Shown here piece by piece: positions 15,070 to 22,955 of a stretch of 64,000 nucleotides of DNA. Source of the DNA: Adlercreutzia murintestinalis (GTDB lineage Bacteria; Actinomycetota; Coriobacteriia; Coriobacteriales; Eggerthellaceae); contig NZ_CALPCC010000003.1 of the NCBI RefSeq assembly GCF_943192905.1, forward strand, positions 1-64,000, in the 5' to 3' direction. A model generated the notes under the pieces. That model was not told the DNA's origin, searched no databases, and saw only the letters and a list, made by a program, of their open reading frames with translations. Position 1 is the stretch's first letter. Every line of letters starts with the position of its first letter. The translations under genes were made by a program, and so were the position numbers.

Positions 15070-16149
15070 TCATGCGGTCACTTCTTGGTCGCCGATCGAT
15101 TCTATGGTGCTTATTGGTCTGTGCGCGCTCGAAGGAATGAAGTCATAAGGCATCTTGCGCGTAACCAGATAGAAAAGGGCAAGCGGCACTACGCTGTAGC
15201 GCAGAAATACCAGCAGGAGGAAGAGCACGAGCGCACGCAGGGCATAGAAGGCAACGCGCATTGCGCCTGTACGCTGTTGCGTTTCGCACGACATACGATA
15301 GAACATGCCAGCTGGGGTGCTTCCGTGGTGCTTCCACGGAATGATGATCTCGACGAGCGCAAAGGCGATGATGAAGCAGGCGGCGAACACGATTGCGTTC
15401 ACATGCTCAAGAAGTGCGCTATCGACAGTATCGCCGAGCACCAACGTGAGACCGATCATGATGACGAGGCGGGGAATCACCGTGCAGATATCTATGATCG
15501 CCGCATCGGTCCACAGCGCCACTGCCCTCCGCGCGAATCCCGGCTCATGGGTGATCGGCGGCATCTGCGTTGATCCTTGCAGGATAAGCTTTGTCGCAAG
15601 TTGTCCGAGCGCCCAGCCGCCGAGGCCGCCAAGGGTGTTGCAGATGATGTCGTCAACGTCAAAGGTTCTAAACGCATAGGGATACATTCCGAATAGCCCT
15701 GTGAGCTGTGCGGTTTCGATGGTGCACGTGACGACAAGGGAGAGCGCCAAGGCCGATGGCAGTTTCAGCTTGAGAAGCGTCTTCGCAATGAATCCGAGCG
15801 GCACGAAGAGCACGATGTTGAGAAGAAGCTGAAGGGTTGCACGGAGACCGCCTTGTGCAATATCGGAGATGAAGTTCAACGGGTTGAGGACGGGAGGGAT
15901 GCCATAGGTGATGCCTGGCCCAGAATCGCCTGAGGGTAGAGGATATAAGGTGAAGCAGACGAGACCTGCGGCGTACAGGATGCTCATATAGACAGCAAGT
16001 GTTGCGGTGAGCGGCAGCCAACCATCGCGGCGGTACAAATACAGCAGGATCGGAAGGCTGAGCAGCAACGAGAGCAGCGGCCATACCAACACAGCTATGC
16101 TAAAACTTCCGCTAAACGTTGAGATATATCCGTCGATCACCGCGCCCAT
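15070..16149 (-). CDS. VanZ-like and RDD two-domain membrane protein
   Basis: A 359-residue integral membrane protein. Residues ~1-185 are VanZ-like with about five spans and the family's NPLNFISD and IETAQLTG...FDVDDIICNTLGG; residues ~205-345 are an RDD domain (FARRAVALWTDAAIID, then GSTPAGMFYRM) with three or more spans. Such fusions occur in Gram-positive bacteria; VanZ-like proteins are linked to glycopeptide tolerance in some species, but most have no known role. The start has no clear Shine-Dalgarno. It is 27 bases after the flavoprotein gene on the same strand. Confidence 0.85.
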   Translation of the reverse strand: MGAVIDGYISTFSGSFSIAVLVWPLLSLLLSLPILLYLYRRDGWLPLTATLAVYMSILYAAGLVCFTLYPLPSGDSGPGITYGIPPVLNPLNFISDIAQGGLRATLQLLLNIVLFVPLGFIAKTLLKLKLPSALALSLVVTCTIETAQLTGLFGMYPYAFRTFDVDDIICNTLGGLGGWALGQLATKLILQGSTQMPPITHEPGFARRAVALWTDAAIIDICTVIPRLVIMIGLTLVLGDTVDSALLEHVNAIVFAACFIIAFALVEIIIPWKHHGSTPAGMFYRMSCETQQRTGAMRVAFYALRALVLFLLLVFLRYSVVPLALFYLVTRKMPYDFIPSSAHRPISTIESIGDQEVTA

Positions 16150-16176
16150 GACGCACAGGGTATCACAAGAAGCTGC

Positions 16177-16764
16177 TCACGCTCCCATATGATGGTCGCA
16201 CGCCCGGAGAAGGTGCTGCATGTTCTCAGCGAGCTTCCGTGCCGTTGTGAGCCCTTCTTCGTCGTGCGCCACATCGCCGGGCATCTGCCCGTATGCGATC
16301 GGCCAATAGGAAGAACCGACGACGTACATATCTTGAAGCAGAAAGAAATTGGCGAGCGTATCGAACGTGTTGAGAGCACCGCCTCTTCGCGCAACCGCAA
16401 GGCATGCTCCGATCTTTCTGCTCAGAAGCGCCGCTTCTCTATTCATGTCGCACACAACAGCCGCGCGTTCGAGAACGGCTTGCAGCGCTGTGGAGATATT
16501 GCCTGTATACACAGGCGATGCCAAGAGGATCCCGTCGGCAGCCTTCATCTTCTCGAACACCTCGCAGAACGCATCGTCGTGATGGATGCAATTCCTCGTG
16601 CCGTCGCAGCCCCAACAAGCACGGCATCCGTGAATGTCAGCTCTGGCAAGCTGTACGAGCTCGCATTCGATATCGGCATCCTTCAATGCATCGAAAACGG
16701 TATTGATGAGGGTTTCGGTATTACCGCCTATTCGGGCGCTTCCGTTTATCGCAATGACGTTCAT
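16177..16764 (-). CDS. Iron-sulfur flavoprotein / NADPH-dependent FMN reductase family
   Basis: A 195-residue flavodoxin-fold protein. The N-terminal INGSARIGGNTETLI is the FMN phosphate loop; CRACWGCDGTRNC (about residues 46-58) is a CX2CX2CX5C cluster motif as in Isf-type iron-sulfur flavoproteins; ILLASPVYTGNIS (about 79-91) is the second FMN-contacting loop. The start at 16764 is chosen for the AGGAG eight bases before it and because the family starts right before the FMN loop. An electron-transfer or disulfide/quinone reductase role is likely. Neighbours are a LysR regulator and a decayed flavodoxin, so this was probably a small redox locus. Confidence 0.87.
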   Translation of the reverse strand: MNVIAINGSARIGGNTETLINTVFDALKDADIECELVQLARADIHGCRACWGCDGTRNCIHHDDAFCEVFEKMKAADGILLASPVYTGNISTALQAVLERAAVVCDMNREAALLSRKIGACLAVARRGGALNTFDTLANFFLLQDMYVVGSSYWPIAYGQMPGDVAHDEEGLTTARKLAENMQHLLRACDHHMGA

Positions 16765-16976
16765 CTGGTCTCCTGTTCTCAGCGTGGTCTGCGGGATTTT
16801 TGCTCGAAGGTGAGCAGGCAACTGCGCGGTGCGTTCTTGTTCGGACAGTAGGCTATCGTTTGCTGTGCTAGAAGTGAAGCACCTATGCGATATGCCGACC
16901 CATGCTCATGCGGTATGAGAGGAACAGTGGAAAGGGGACCAGGGCTGCCCTTCTTGTCTGGTGCTTTCCGAAAAGC

Positions 16977-17879
16977 CTAGAGAGCGCTCGGCGATGAGTT
17001 TTCGATGAGCGCTCTCATCTTCTCTAAGAAAGCGTTTGCAGCACGCGATGGGCGCTGCTCGCGCTTCCATACCAAAAACAAGGAAGCGTTGAGACGGGGG
17101 GCAAGGGGGCGAAATGTCAGGCCGCTTCCCGCGGTGGCATCAACGATGCCATCGAGCACAACGGCGTAACCGAGGCCCTCCCGCGCGAAACGAGAGACGT
17201 TGTAGGCGAGGTCATACGTTGCAACAACATCGAGTTCGGCCTTTTCCGGACCGAACCACGACATGAGATCGCTGCTCATGGCAGCCCGGTACGGAAGGAG
17301 CAAGGGTTTATCGACGATATCGGCGCGCTCGATGCGATTCCTGCGGGCCAAGTCGTCATCTTCTTTCATGAGGATGCCCCAGGTATCTTGAACAGGAAGC
17401 CTCAAAAAATCGAATTGAGCGCTGTTGACGCTTGATACGACGAGAAGCCCCAGGTCAACGGCGCCATATTCTAGCTTTTCCAAAACGAAATCGCCGTCTC
17501 CGCTGAGCAGACGATACGTGATGTGGGGGTGTTCGCTTTGAAGCCGCTTAGCGGCGCGCGCAAGCAGCGCAACGGCATCGGTCTCGCCGCACGCGATACG
17601 TATCTCGCCTGCGATGGCCTTGGTATCGGTGGTGATGTCGCACCGCAGTGACTCCGCGAGGTCTACGATCTCCTGAGCCCGCTCGCGGAATACGCGTCCG
17701 TCTTCGGTAAGGGTAACGCGCTTGCCACTGCGATCGAGCAGAGCGACGCCTAGCTCCGCTTCGAGCTCGATCATCTGACGCGAGAGCGGGGGCTGCGTCA
17801 TGTGGAGCGCTTCGGCCGCTTTCGTGATGCTCCCTTCGCGGGCGATGGCTAAGAAGTATTGCATCGATCGTATATCCAT
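16977..17879 (-). CDS. LysR-family transcriptional regulator
   Basis: A 300-residue protein, typical LysR length. The N-terminal winged helix-turn-helix is clear (MQYFLAIAREGSITKAAEAL, then MTQPPLSRQMIELEAELGV); residues ~90-295 form the effector-binding domain. It is divergent from the flavodoxin remnant at 18020; the AT-rich gap holds a 9-bp inverted repeat (17917-17965), a plausible operator for autoregulation and for the flavodoxin. With that target broken, its remaining target may be the iron-sulfur flavoprotein gene downstream. Confidence 0.93.
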   Translation of the reverse strand: MDIRSMQYFLAIAREGSITKAAEALHMTQPPLSRQMIELEAELGVALLDRSGKRVTLTEDGRVFRERAQEIVDLAESLRCDITTDTKAIAGEIRIACGETDAVALLARAAKRLQSEHPHITYRLLSGDGDFVLEKLEYGAVDLGLLVVSSVNSAQFDFLRLPVQDTWGILMKEDDDLARRNRIERADIVDKPLLLPYRAAMSSDLMSWFGPEKAELDVVATYDLAYNVSRFAREGLGYAVVLDGIVDATAGSGLTFRPLAPRLNASLFLVWKREQRPSRAANAFLEKMRALIENSSPSAL

Positions 17880-17916
17880 CAGGTGTTCCCTTCGTCTCGG
17901 GTTACCGCTGCATTAT

Positions 17917-17965
17917 ATATATCAACTTTAAATATGAATATGTACAAAATGCAACCTTGATATAT
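17917..17965. promoter_or_regulatory. Inverted repeat in LysR divergent intergenic region
   Basis: ATATATCAA (17917-17925) and TTGATATAT (17957-17965) are perfect reverse complements in an unusually AT-rich stretch between the LysR gene and the flavodoxin remnant. The position fits a LysR operator with DNA looping or tetramer binding. Function inferred. Confidence 0.5.
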
Positions 17966-18019
17966 GAAGGTGATGCGTGTAGGCTCTGATACAAAAGCGA
18001 TCGCGAAAAGGAGGCACCC

Positions 18020-18401
18020 GTGAAAACGATCACGCGACGGGTTTTCGTGGGCGCGACAGGTGCTTATGCCATGCTGGCGCTTGCGGGCTGTAGCGCTTCT
18101 TCGCCACATGAAGACGATACGATCGGTCTCGATGGGGATCTCGCAAATTCCGGACGCACTAAGAGTCATCAGCACCTTCCTTGAGGGCTTCGATCTTTTC
18201 GGCAAGACGATCCTGCCGTTTTGCACCTCGCACTCAAGCAGCATGGGATCGAGTGCGGAGAGCTTGCACAGCCTTTGCCATGGTGCAACATGGCTTCTCG
18301 GAAAGAGATTCGCTGCCGATTCCTCCGCAGACGAAGTCGCCGATTGGCTTTCTTCATCCGGCATTGCGCTGGATTACTCGAACATGGCATCTGCTGAGTG
18401 A
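18020..18401 (+). pseudogene. Decayed lipoprotein flavodoxin (internal deletion and frameshift)
   Basis: A good AAAGGAGG and GTG (18020) start a Tat/lipoprotein-type signal: KTITRRVFVGATGAY, then MLALAGCSASS with lipobox and Cys. This frame stops at 18182-18184 after 54 codons. In another frame (up to TGA at 18399-18401) the C-terminal third of a flavodoxin is readable: RVISTFLEGFDLFGKTILPF, CTSHSSSMGSSAESLHSLC and GATWLLGKRF. The FMN-binding N-terminal core, about 100 residues, is missing and the two parts are out of frame. Exported flavodoxins of this layout occur in anaerobic actinobacteria. The divergent LysR gene was probably its regulator. Confidence 0.75.
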
Positions 18402-18544
18402 CAGGATGAAGGTCGGTGCACGCGGGCGTCGTCGGGCGGCGGTGGCTGCTGGTGCCGTGGTTACGAAAGACGTGGCGCCGCGCGCTGCTCTGTGCTCCAG
18501 CGATCGACGACGGGCTCATTGCTGGTATGCCACGGGGGAGTACG

Positions 18545-18553
18545 TGCTATAAT
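18545..18553 (+). promoter_or_regulatory. Extended -10 promoter of tRNA-Gly
   Basis: TGCTATAAT: a perfect -10 hexamer with the TGn extension, 10 bases before the tRNA 5' end. No convincing -35 box is visible. Confidence 0.6.
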
Positions 18554-18563
18554 CGCATGCGCT

Positions 18564-18637
18564 GCGGGTGTAGTTCAATGGTAGAACCGGAGCCTTCCAA
18601 GCTCCTGACGCGGGTTCGATTCCCGTCACCCGCTCCA
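18564..18637 (+). tRNA. tRNA-Gly (anticodon TCC)
   Basis: A 74-nt cloverleaf with encoded CCA. Acceptor GCGGGTG pairs with CACCCGC; the anticodon stem GGAGC/GCTCC holds CTTCCAA, giving TCC. Confidence 0.96.
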
Positions 18638-18790
18638 TTTCCCCTCATCCACCACACCTTTGCACCGGAACATCTCTGCTTCGGGTCGATCCCCGCTGCG
18701 CGCTCGTTTTTCGCGTCAGACACCATGTCAGCCAGGTAGAATCTCTTCTCAGAATAGGAAACGCAAGGAAGCGTACGGGAAAGGTTCGCC

Positions 18791-19621
18791 ATGGATATCG
18801 ATGTTCTCCGATCCACCCTTGGATGCGCAGCCGAGCGAGTGCGGGCGGAAAAGCCGCTCGCTGGTTCGGTCACCAACGGCGTCACGATGGACTTCGTTGC
18901 AAACTCCCAGCTTGCGGCCGGGGGTTCAGCGGCCATGGTGTATCTGCCCGATGAGGCGGAACGCCTCGTCAACGTCGGTGGGGCGCTCTATCTGAACATG
19001 GGAACGCTGCTCCCGGTCTACGAGCAGACCATCCCCACGGCAGCTGCGGCGGCGCGACGCGCGGGCAAGCCGTGGGTGGTTGACCCGGTGGGCATCGGGA
19101 TCGGCGCGTTGCGCGCGCGCTTGCTGGCCGACTTGAAAGACGACAAGCCCACCATCATCCGCGGCAATGCGTCAGAGATCATCGCGCTTGCCACTCTGTG
19201 GGGGCTTGGGGGCGATGCGGGCACGGGCCCGCTTGGTGTGGATTCGGTCGATGAGGTGGAAGCGGCCCGTGCGGCAGCCGTGGCGCTCGCGCGGTGGACC
19301 GGGGGAGCGGTGGCTGTGTCGGGTGTCTGCGACCTTGTGACCAACGGGCAGGTGGTCGCGCGCTGTCAGGGTGGTTCGGCTCTCATGGAGAAGGTCACCG
19401 GCTTCGGGTGCTCGCTCGGCGGAGTGACGGCGGTGTATGCTGCCTGTGCCGACCCCTTTGCTGCGGCAACGGCGGCGGTCGTGCTCTATAACATTGCGGG
19501 TGCGCGCGCAGCGACCCGTACCACGCTTCCTGCTAGCTTCAAGGTGGCGTTCATCGACGAGCTGGCGGCTGCCATCCCGGCGGATATCGCTGAAGGCCCG
19601 CTGACATTGGAAGAGGTGTGA
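18791..19621 (+). CDS. thiM: Hydroxyethylthiazole kinase
   Basis: A 276-residue cytosolic kinase that phosphorylates hydroxyethylthiazole in thiamine salvage. Family features: PLAGSVTNGVTMDFVANSQL near the N-terminus, RAGKPWVVDPVGIG (about residues 90-103), IIRGNASEI (about 119-127), and the anion-hole/base motif GFGCSLGG (about 206-213, with the Cys seen in many ThiM proteins). It is first in the run thiM - thiamine-binding protein - thiE. No TPP riboswitch is recognisable in the 150 bases upstream. Confidence 0.94.
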   Translation: MDIDVLRSTLGCAAERVRAEKPLAGSVTNGVTMDFVANSQLAAGGSAAMVYLPDEAERLVNVGGALYLNMGTLLPVYEQTIPTAAAAARRAGKPWVVDPVGIGIGALRARLLADLKDDKPTIIRGNASEIIALATLWGLGGDAGTGPLGVDSVDEVEAARAAAVALARWTGGAVAVSGVCDLVTNGQVVARCQGGSALMEKVTGFGCSLGGVTAVYAACADPFAAATAAVVLYNIAGARAATRTTLPASFKVAFIDELAAAIPADIAEGPLTLEEV

Positions 19622-19622
19622 G

Positions 19623-19934
19623 ATGAATGTGCTGGTTGCGGTGGCTATAGCGCCTTTCGGAGTGGGTGATGAACTGGCCGACGAGGTGTCCCAGGCGGTG
19701 CGTGTCATCCGCGAGAGCGGGTTGTCGTACAAGGTGGGCTCCATGTTCACCGAGATAGAGGGCGAGTGGGATGCGGTGATGGCGGTGGTGAAGGAGGCCA
19801 CGTTCGCGCTCGCTGAGAAGGGCATTCGCACGGAGGTCGTCTTGAAGGCGGATCTGCGCCCTGGTTTCACCGATACGATGCACAGCAAAGTGGCGAAGGT
19901 GCGAGGCATCTTAGGAGATGATCTGCATGCGTGA
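19623..19934 (+). CDS. MTH1187/YkoF-type thiamine-binding protein
   Basis: A 103-residue protein (family length about 95-105) with the fold's typical start VLVAVAIAPFGVGDELADEV and a beta-alpha-beta layout including YKVGSMFTEIEGEWDAVMAVV. Members bind thiamine or its hydroxymethylpyrimidine part in the cytosol. It lies one base after the thiM stop and overlaps the thiE start by eight bases. The placement between two thiamine salvage genes strongly supports a thiamine-related role. Confidence 0.88.
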   Translation: MNVLVAVAIAPFGVGDELADEVSQAVRVIRESGLSYKVGSMFTEIEGEWDAVMAVVKEATFALAEKGIRTEVVLKADLRPGFTDTMHSKVAKVRGILGDDLHA

Positions 19935-20616
19935 GAAGATCGACGTATCCGCGTATCTGGTGATCGGGCCGGAGAACACCTGCGGGCGCCCGATAGGTGA
20001 CGTGGTCGCGAAGGCGCTTGCTGCTGGTTTCACGTGCGTGCAGGTGCGCTCGAAGGAATGCAGCGCTCGGGAGCTCATGGCGTGCATGGCAGTGGCAGCG
20101 CAGGCCATCGCCGATGCTGGGCGCACGGGCACGGTGGCGCTGCTCGTGGATGATCGGTTGGACGTGGTGTTGGCAGCGCGCCATGCGGGCATTGCGGTCG
20201 ATGGGGTGCACGTGGGCCAGTCTGATATTCCACCAGAGGCGTGCCGGGCGCTGCTCGGTCCCGATGGTGTCGTCGGACTTTCGGCGCGCACCGATGAAAT
20301 GCTCGAATATGTGCGCACCATGCCGACAGGGCTCGTAGACTACCTGGGCGTGGGCCCGCTGCATGAGACGCAGACCAAGCGCGACTGCGGGCTTGATAGC
20401 GCAGGCAACATCATCACCAAGAGCTTTGAGGACATTGCGGAATTGGCTCGGGTGAGCCCGGTGCCATTCGTGGTGGGCGGCGGTGTGAAGCTGGCCGATA
20501 TCGCACCTCTCAAAGCTGCTGGTGCCGATGGATTCTTCGTGGTATCCGCGGTGTGTGCGGCTGCGGACCCGTATGCGGCAGCAAAGGAACTGACGGATGC
20601 TTGGAGTCGTGCCTGA
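19927..20616 (+). CDS. thiE: Thiamine-phosphate synthase
   Basis: A 229-residue TIM-barrel enzyme that joins HMP-PP and thiazole phosphate to thiamine phosphate. Motifs: TCVQVRSKECSARELM (about residues 36-51), LLVDDRLDVVLAAR (about 73-86), VHVGQSD, VGLSARTDE and DYLGVGPLHETQTKRD. The start at 19927 is chosen because AGGAG (19913-19917) lies nine bases upstream; an ATG at 19918 would be too close to it. Eleven bases separate thiE from the response regulator start, so the two-component genes may be read from the same transcript. Confidence 0.93.
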   Translation: MREKIDVSAYLVIGPENTCGRPIGDVVAKALAAGFTCVQVRSKECSARELMACMAVAAQAIADAGRTGTVALLVDDRLDVVLAARHAGIAVDGVHVGQSDIPPEACRALLGPDGVVGLSARTDEMLEYVRTMPTGLVDYLGVGPLHETQTKRDCGLDSAGNIITKSFEDIAELARVSPVPFVVGGGVKLADIAPLKAAGADGFFVVSAVCAAADPYAAAKELTDAWSRA

Positions 20617-20627
20617 GCGGATGGGTC

Positions 20628-21299
20628 ATGAGCGCGATCGTATGGTATATCGAAGATGATGCTGACGTCGCTGAGCAGGTGAGCGAAGGTCTGCGCAGCG
20701 CAGGTTTTCAGGTGCGCGTGTTCTCTCAGGGGCTCGATGCGCGTTCGGCTCTTGCTACGATGACGCCCGATGTTTTGCTCATCGACTGGAATCTCCCCGA
20801 TGATGCGGGGCCGTCCCTGTGCGCGTGGCAGCGTCGGCGCGATGCGCAGCTGCCCATCATGATGCTCACTGTACGCGATGATCCCGAAGAGGTGGTGGAG
20901 GGGCTGCGCAGCGGTGCGGACGACTACGTTACCAAGCCCTTCGCGATGAACGTGCTAGTGGCCCGCATCGAAACGCTTCTGAGACGAGCGCCTGCGCAGA
21001 CGTCGTTGTTCACGTGCGGCGAAATCGCGCTCGATACCGGGGCGCATATGGTGTCGGTTGGATGCGAATCGGTGGCGCTCACGCCTCTCGAATACGAACT
21101 GCTAGCGCTCTTCATGCGGAACAAGGGCCGCATCGTCTCGCGCGATGTCATGCACGCCACTATCTGGGAGGCGCGGGGTGACTACGTGAGCGATAATGCG
21201 CTGACCGTTGCTATCAAGCGGCTGCGCGCCAAACTAGGGACGGCGTGTCATCTGAGAACCGTTCGCAGCTTCGGCTACCGATTGGAAGAGCCTCTATGA
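20628..21299 (+). CDS. OmpR-family response regulator
   Basis: A 223-residue protein. The receiver domain (about 1-120) shows the acidic pair (YIEDDAD), phospho-Asp in LLIDWNLPDD and the Lys of TKPF; the winged-helix effector domain (about 130-223) has LTPLEYELLALFMRNKGRIVSRD and a C-terminal FGYRLEE. The start ATG 20628 begins the receiver; no strong Shine-Dalgarno is seen. It overlaps the kinase gene by four bases (ATGA). It is likely to control the ABC exporter downstream. Confidence 0.92.
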   Translation: MSAIVWYIEDDADVAEQVSEGLRSAGFQVRVFSQGLDARSALATMTPDVLLIDWNLPDDAGPSLCAWQRRRDAQLPIMMLTVRDDPEEVVEGLRSGADDYVTKPFAMNVLVARIETLLRRAPAQTSLFTCGEIALDTGAHMVSVGCESVALTPLEYELLALFMRNKGRIVSRDVMHATIWEARGDYVSDNALTVAIKRLRAKLGTACHLRTVRSFGYRLEEPL

Positions 21300-22213
21300 C
21301 GATAGCGGTGGTGGGTGCTGCTTGTTTCGGCGTTGCGCTCGGCATCGTCTGTGTCGGTTTGGTTGCCTTGCACCGGCGGCATGCGATGCGCCGACGCATC
21401 GACGAACTGACGCGGTACTTGGAGCAGGCAGCTCTCGGCACAGCGCCAGCCCTTTTGCCGACCGGCGAAGATGACCTGTCGCGCTTGCAAGACGAACTGG
21501 GCAAGACCGTGATGGCGCTCCAGCGCACTCGGACCGACGCGGTGCAGGTTAAAGACGGCTTCGCGCGCAATCTCGCCTACATCGCGCATCAAACCAAGAC
21601 CCCCCTTGCGGCGCTCTCGCTTGCTGCCGATCGTCTTGATCCGCACGATCCGATTGCACTCGCAGATGCCGCGCGCACCATTCGCGAGCAAGCCGATCGT
21701 TTGAAGGTGCTCTACGACGATCTGCTCGTTATGGCGCGTCTTGATGCGGGTGCATTGAACTTGGTGCGCACGCCTCAGGATGTGTTCACGCTCGTGAGCA
21801 TCGCAGTAGATACCGTGGAGGAGCTGGCAGACGCGGCATGCGTGTCGTTCGAGATCGTCGAGAGCGGTCCGTGCGAGGTTCTTGCCGACGCGCATTGGAC
21901 ATGCGAGGCGCTTGCGAACATCTTGAAGAACTGCATCGAGCATGCTCCCGCGGGCTCTGCCGTGCGCGTCGAATATACGTCAGGCCCGCTTTTCGTCGAA
22001 ATACGCATTATCGATGAAGGGCCCGGGTTCGGGATGCATGAAACCGAGCGGGTATTCGATCGCTTCTACACTGGTGCGCGCGCAACGGCGAGCGCAACCG
22101 GGTTAGGATTGGCTTTCGCGCGTGAGATCGTGGAGTTGCAGCAGGGTAGCGTGCGGGCTTCATCTTGTTCTGGCGGGGGTGCGTGTTTCGATATTCGGCT
22201 CTATCGTCACTGA
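21296..22213 (+). CDS. Sensor histidine kinase with one membrane segment
   Basis: A 305-residue protein. A single membrane segment (about residues 2-24) is followed by a short linker, a HisKA helix with the phospho-His in IAHQTKTPLAAL (about residue 100), and a HATPase_c domain: N box ANILKNCIEHA, G boxes DEGPGFGM and TGLGLAFA. It has no extracellular sensing domain, so sensing may occur in the membrane or through the ABC partner. It overlaps its response regulator and is 61 bases before the ABC genes. Confidence 0.91.
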   Translation: MTIAVVGAACFGVALGIVCVGLVALHRRHAMRRRIDELTRYLEQAALGTAPALLPTGEDDLSRLQDELGKTVMALQRTRTDAVQVKDGFARNLAYIAHQTKTPLAALSLAADRLDPHDPIALADAARTIREQADRLKVLYDDLLVMARLDAGALNLVRTPQDVFTLVSIAVDTVEELADAACVSFEIVESGPCEVLADAHWTCEALANILKNCIEHAPAGSAVRVEYTSGPLFVEIRIIDEGPGFGMHETERVFDRFYTGARATASATGLGLAFAREIVELQQGSVRASSCSGGGACFDIRLYRH

Positions 22214-22274
22214 GATGTCACTTGGGCTAGGTACAGTAGGGCTGTGATGCGATCCGCTCGAAAGGAGACAGCCC

Positions 22275-22955
22275 ATGCCCCTCGCAGAATGCATTGGCGT
22301 AGAGAAAACGTACGGTTCCGGTGCGGCGGCGGTTCATGCCTTGCGAGGCGTCGACCTGTCCATTGAGGCTGGTGAATACGTTGCTATCATGGGGGCGTCC
22401 GGGTCGGGCAAGTCAACGCTTCTGCATATCATGGGTGGCATTGATGTTCCCACAGCCGGCCAAGCGTTGGTGGATGGCCAAGATGTGTCGACGCTGGATG
22501 CGACGCAAGCAGCGCTCTTTCGTCGGCGCAAGGTGGGCATCGTCTATCAGTTCTTCAATCTCGTTCCAACGACGACGGTCAAGCGGAACATCCTCATGCC
22601 ACTGCTGCTCGATAGGCGGGAGGTCGATCCCCGCTTCTTCACAGAGATCGTAGAGGCGCTTGGCCTCGCGTCGCGCTTGGACGCCATGCCCTCCGAACTT
22701 TCTGGCGGGCAACAGCAGCGGGTGGCCATCGCGCGGGCGCTGATCTATCGGCCGATGCTGCTGTTGGCTGACGAGCCAACGGGCAATTTGGATCAGCGTA
22801 CCTCACGCGAAATCATCGACCTGCTGAAACTGGCGCATCGGTCGTTCCATCAGACCACGGTCATCGTCACGCACGACGAGGCCGTGGCGCTCAAAGCCGA
22901 TCGCGTCATAGTCATGGAGGACGGCCGCCTTATCTCCGATGAATCGAGGCGGTGA
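22275..22955 (+). CDS. ABC transporter ATP-binding protein (MacB/LolD-like)
   Basis: A 226-residue ATPase. Walker A GASGSGKST (about 40), signature LSGGQQQRVAIARAL (about 139), Walker B LLLADEPTGNLD and the His loop VTHDE are all intact. The family pairs with FtsX-like permeases that export or extract peptides, lipids or antibiotics. AAAGGAG precedes the start. The stop overlaps the GTG start of the permease, so they form one unit. Confidence 0.93.
   Translation: MPLAECIGVEKTYGSGAAAVHALRGVDLSIEAGEYVAIMGASGSGKSTLLHIMGGIDVPTAGQALVDGQDVSTLDATQAALFRRRKVGIVYQFFNLVPTTTVKRNILMPLLLDRREVDPRFFTEIVEALGLASRLDAMPSELSGGQQQRVAIARALIYRPMLLLADEPTGNLDQRTSREIIDLLKLAHRSFHQTTVIVTHDEAVALKADRVIVMEDGRLISDESRR

Noticed and set aside
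17879-18364. Minus-strand open frame of 161 codons beside the LysR gene
   Set aside because: It lies antisense to the flavodoxin remnant and across the AT-rich operator region, has no family resemblance and no convincing start; the plus-strand flavodoxin pieces explain the DNA better.
18638-18790. TPP riboswitch before thiM
   Set aside because: The conserved CTGAGA and ACCTGA-type segments are not found; no riboswitch could be supported.
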